32,730 nt of DNA from Arthrobacter sp. H20 (GTDB lineage: Bacteria; Actinomycetota; Actinomycetes; Actinomycetales; Micrococcaceae): contig NZ_KI914714.1 of the NCBI RefSeq assembly GCF_000520515.1, positions 44,554 through 77,283 on the forward strand. The letters run 5' to 3'. A model generated the notes under the pieces. The model made no database searches, was not told the origin of the DNA, and was given only the letters and a program-made list of their open reading frames with translations. Shown piece by piece: positions 30,657 through 32,730 of this stretch. Position numbers and translations under genes: made by a program. Positions within the stretch are counted from its first letter, which is position 1, and each line of letters begins with the position of its first letter.

Positions 30657-32292
30657 CGGCCCACTGATCGTCCAGAGTGACAAGACAATTCTTCTTGAGG
30701 TGGACCACGAACAGTCCACCGAGGCACGGCACGCCATCGCGGCCTTCGCCGAGCTGGAACGCGCACCCGAACACGTGCACAGCTACCGCCTGACCCCTTT
30801 GGGGCTGTGGAATGCGCGCGCTGCGGGGCTCGACGCCGAACATGTCCTCGACACGCTGCTGAAGTACTCACGATTCCCTGTGCCGCACGCCCTCCTGGTG
30901 GACATCGAGGAGACCATGTCCCGCTACGGGCGGCTGCGCCTGGAGAAGGATGAGCAGCATGGGCTGGTCCTGCGGACCACCGATTATCCGGTGCTGGAAG
31001 AAGTGCTGCACGCCAAGAAGATCCAGCCGCTGCTGGGCCCGCGCATCGACGGGGAGAGCGTTGTGGTGCACTCCTCCCAGCGCGGCCAGCTCAAGCAGTT
31101 GCTCCTGAAGCTGGGCTGGCCGGCCGAGGACTTCGCCGGCTATGTGGACGGTACGCCGCACCCAATCGCGCTGCTGGAGGACGGGTGGACCCTCCGCCCG
31201 TACCAGAAGCTGGCGATGGAGAACTTCTGGGCGGGAGGCTCGGGCGTCGTCGTTCTCCCGTGTGGGGCGGGGAAGACACTGGTGGGTGCTGCGGCGATGG
31301 CGACATCCCAAACCACCACCCTCATTCTCGTCACCAACACGGTATCGGCCCGGCAGTGGAAGGATGAGCTCCTCAAACGCACGTCACTCACCGAAGAGGA
31401 GATTGGCGAGTACTCAGGTGCTGTGAAGGAGGTACGGCCGGTCACGATCGCCACCTACCAGGTGCTGACATTGCGCCGGGGCGGCCTGTACCCACACCTT
31501 GAGCTCTTGGATGCCAATGATTGGGGTCTGATCGTCTACGACGAGGTTCATCTGCTGCCCGCCCCTATTTTCCGGATGACAGCTGATCTCCAGGCGCGAC
31601 GGCGGCTCGGCCTGACCGCCACCCTGGTCCGGGAGGACGGACGAGAGGGCGAGGTCTTCTCCCTGATTGGGCCCAAGCGCTACGATGCGCCGTGGAAGGA
31701 CATTGAGGCGCAAGGCTACATTGCGCCTGCGGACTGCGTAGAGGTGCGCGTAGACCTGCCCCGTGACGAGCGGGTTGCCTATGCCATGGCCGAGGACGGG
31801 GACAAATACCGTCTGTGTGCCACTTCGGAGACCAAAACCGATGTGGTTGAGAAACTCGTTGCGTCACACCAGGGTGAACAGCTGCTCGTGATCGGGCAGT
31901 ACATCGACCAGTTGGACGAGCTCGGCGAACGCCTGAACGCGCCGGTCATCAAGGGTGAAACGTCAGTGAAGGAGCGTCAGCGCCTGTTCAGCGAGTTCCG
32001 GAACGGGGAGATCCACACCCTTGTCGTTTCCAAGGTGGCCAACTTCTCGATCGACCTACCGGAGGCATCGGTGGCCATCCAGGTGTCAGGGTCGTTTGGG
32101 TCCCGACAGGAGGAAGCTCAGCGCCTGGGACGGTTGCTGCGGCCCAAGGCCGACGGCCGGGCGGCCCGATTTTACACGGTGGTGGCACGGGACACGATCG
32201 ATCAGGATTTCGCAGCCAAACGGCAGCGCTTCCTTGCGGAACAAGGCTACGCCTACCGGATTATGGATGCGGCGGACATCCCTCAAGGCTGA
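30649..32292 (+). CDS. XPB-family DNA repair helicase
   Basis: 547 aa, superfamily 2, 3'-5' polarity in characterised bacterial and archaeal XPBs. Residues 1-80 form the damage-recognition-like N-terminal domain (LIVQSDKTILLEVDH). Motif Q/I: RPYQ near 183 and Walker A LPCGAGKT at 203-210; DEVH box at 298-301; TATLVRED with the XPB-specific RED motif at 328-330; motif VI QRLGRLLRPK in the second RecA domain. A thumb-like insertion follows (LPRDERVAYAMAEDGDKYRL). ATG 30649 lies inside the end of the upstream gene, with overlap ATGCCTGA, so the two are translationally coupled. Likely functions in nucleotide-excision repair or replication stress. Confidence 0.95.
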   Translation: MPDGPLIVQSDKTILLEVDHEQSTEARHAIAAFAELERAPEHVHSYRLTPLGLWNARAAGLDAEHVLDTLLKYSRFPVPHALLVDIEETMSRYGRLRLEKDEQHGLVLRTTDYPVLEEVLHAKKIQPLLGPRIDGESVVVHSSQRGQLKQLLLKLGWPAEDFAGYVDGTPHPIALLEDGWTLRPYQKLAMENFWAGGSGVVVLPCGAGKTLVGAAAMATSQTTTLILVTNTVSARQWKDELLKRTSLTEEEIGEYSGAVKEVRPVTIATYQVLTLRRGGLYPHLELLDANDWGLIVYDEVHLLPAPIFRMTADLQARRRLGLTATLVREDGREGEVFSLIGPKRYDAPWKDIEAQGYIAPADCVEVRVDLPRDERVAYAMAEDGDKYRLCATSETKTDVVEKLVASHQGEQLLVIGQYIDQLDELGERLNAPVIKGETSVKERQRLFSEFRNGEIHTLVVSKVANFSIDLPEASVAIQVSGSFGSRQEEAQRLGRLLRPKADGRAARFYTVVARDTIDQDFAAKRQRFLAEQGYAYRIMDAADIPQG

Positions 32293-32325
32293 CATACGGG
32301 AAGCTAACACGTTCCGCCCAGCGAA

Positions 32326-32352
32326 CTCCCAGTTTCTGGGAGGATACTGGGA
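32326..32352 (+). promoter_or_regulatory. Hairpin and 11-bp direct repeats at the response-regulator promoter
   Basis: CTCCCAG-TTT-CTGGGAG (32326-32342) is a perfect hairpin. CTGGGA recurs at 32336-32341 and 32347-32352, 11 bp apart, the spacing of OmpR-family binding sites. GATACT (32343-32348) is a good -10 and ends 7 nt before the GTG at 32356, so the message may be leaderless. The hairpin may also terminate the helicase operon. Confidence 0.45.
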
Positions 32353-32355
32353 ACT

Positions 32356-32730
32356 GTGAAAAAGACTGGACCAGAAGCAAGACTTCTCGTAGTGGACGAC
32401 GAGCCGAACATTCGCGAACTCCTCTCCACCTCATTGCGTTTCGCAGGTTTCGACGTCGTCGCTGCCGCCAATGGCCGCGAAGCGCTGGCCGCCGCCGAGA
32501 CCCACAACCCCGATCTGGCGGTCCTGGATGTCATGCTCCCCGATATGGACGGCTTCACGGTGACACGCCGCCTCCGCGCTGCCGGACGCCACTTTCCGGT
32601 AGTGTTTCTCACCGCCCGTGACGACACCGATGACAAGGTAACAGGCCTCACCGTCGGCGGCGACGACTACGTCACCAAGCCCTTTAGCCTGGATGAGGTA
32701 GTGGCTCGGATCCGCGCGGTTCTGCGCCGC
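32356..32730 (+). CDS. OmpR-family response regulator, PhoP-like, C-terminus cut by window
   Basis: 125 codons visible, from GTG 32356 to the window edge. A receiver domain: acidic pair DDE at residues 14-16, phosphorylation site Asp58 in LAVLDVML, LTARDD with Thr86, and Lys108 in VTKPFS. The run GLTVGGDDYVTKPFSLDEVV with ARIRAVLRR closely follows mycobacterial PhoP and relatives. The DNA-binding domain and the expected sensor kinase gene lie beyond the window. The GTG is supported by the codon frame and by the -10 element 7 nt upstream; GGGAGG at 12 nt is far for a ribosome-binding site. Confidence 0.9.
   Translation, partial: MKKTGPEARLLVVDDEPNIRELLSTSLRFAGFDVVAAANGREALAAAETHNPDLAVLDVMLPDMDGFTVTRRLRAAGRHFPVVFLTARDDTDDKVTGLTVGGDDYVTKPFSLDEVVARIRAVLRR

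Overview
The window looks like chromosome of a high-GC Gram-positive actinobacterium of the Micrococcaceae (Arthrobacter-like). The signs are many GTG/TTG starts, a sucCD-pcrA block, a DtxR/IdeR repressor carrying every canonical metal ligand, a mycobacterial-type SerC, an XPB helicase with its actinobacterial partner, DUF3027 and DUF6314 proteins, and c-di-AMP riboswitches in front of cell-wall hydrolases. No transposase, integrase, prophage or CRISPR array is visible; this is core and near-core genome.

Layout. 1-7.4 kb, minus strand: a zinc alcohol dehydrogenase (cut by the window edge), sucD and sucC, the DNA helicase PcrA, and an AGCS alanine/glycine-type symporter. 7.4-12.8 kb: a small membrane protein divergent from the symporter across a 140-bp region with two CRP-like palindromes and two apparently leaderless promoters; tRNA-Arg(CCU); a DUF6314 protein; the MocR regulator/YczE membrane protein divergent pair; and an ABC exporter half-transporter. 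12.98-16.2 kb, plus strand: a cystine-type amino-acid ABC importer (binding protein, permease, ATPase) followed by a DUF1684 protein. The permease has no ATG/GTG/TTG in the right place and seems to start at ATC. 16.3-20 kb, minus strand: a molybdenum-cofactor cluster transcribed HNH protein -> mobA -> DUF6457 -> moeA -> fdhD with overlapping or tightly spaced genes.

20.1-23.3 kb, minus strand: three secreted cell-wall hydrolases (M23 peptidase, then two NlpC/P60 paralogues) with similar hydrophobic N-terminal segments. Two ydaO/yuaA-type (cyclic di-AMP) riboswitches lie there, one before the M23 gene and one before the NlpC/P60 pair, so one second messenger probably sets expression of all three. 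This is the most coherent regulatory system in the window. 23.4-27.7 kb: a DtxR/IdeR-type repressor, serC, and a minus-strand set of cold-shock protein, DUF3027 protein and MFS exporter. 27.9-32.7 kb, plus strand: a small membrane protein, a helicase-associated protein overlapping an XPB-type helicase, and the start of a PhoP-like OmpR-family response regulator whose promoter carries 11-bp-spaced direct repeats.

All functional calls are from reading motifs and family resemblance by eye; no database search was run.
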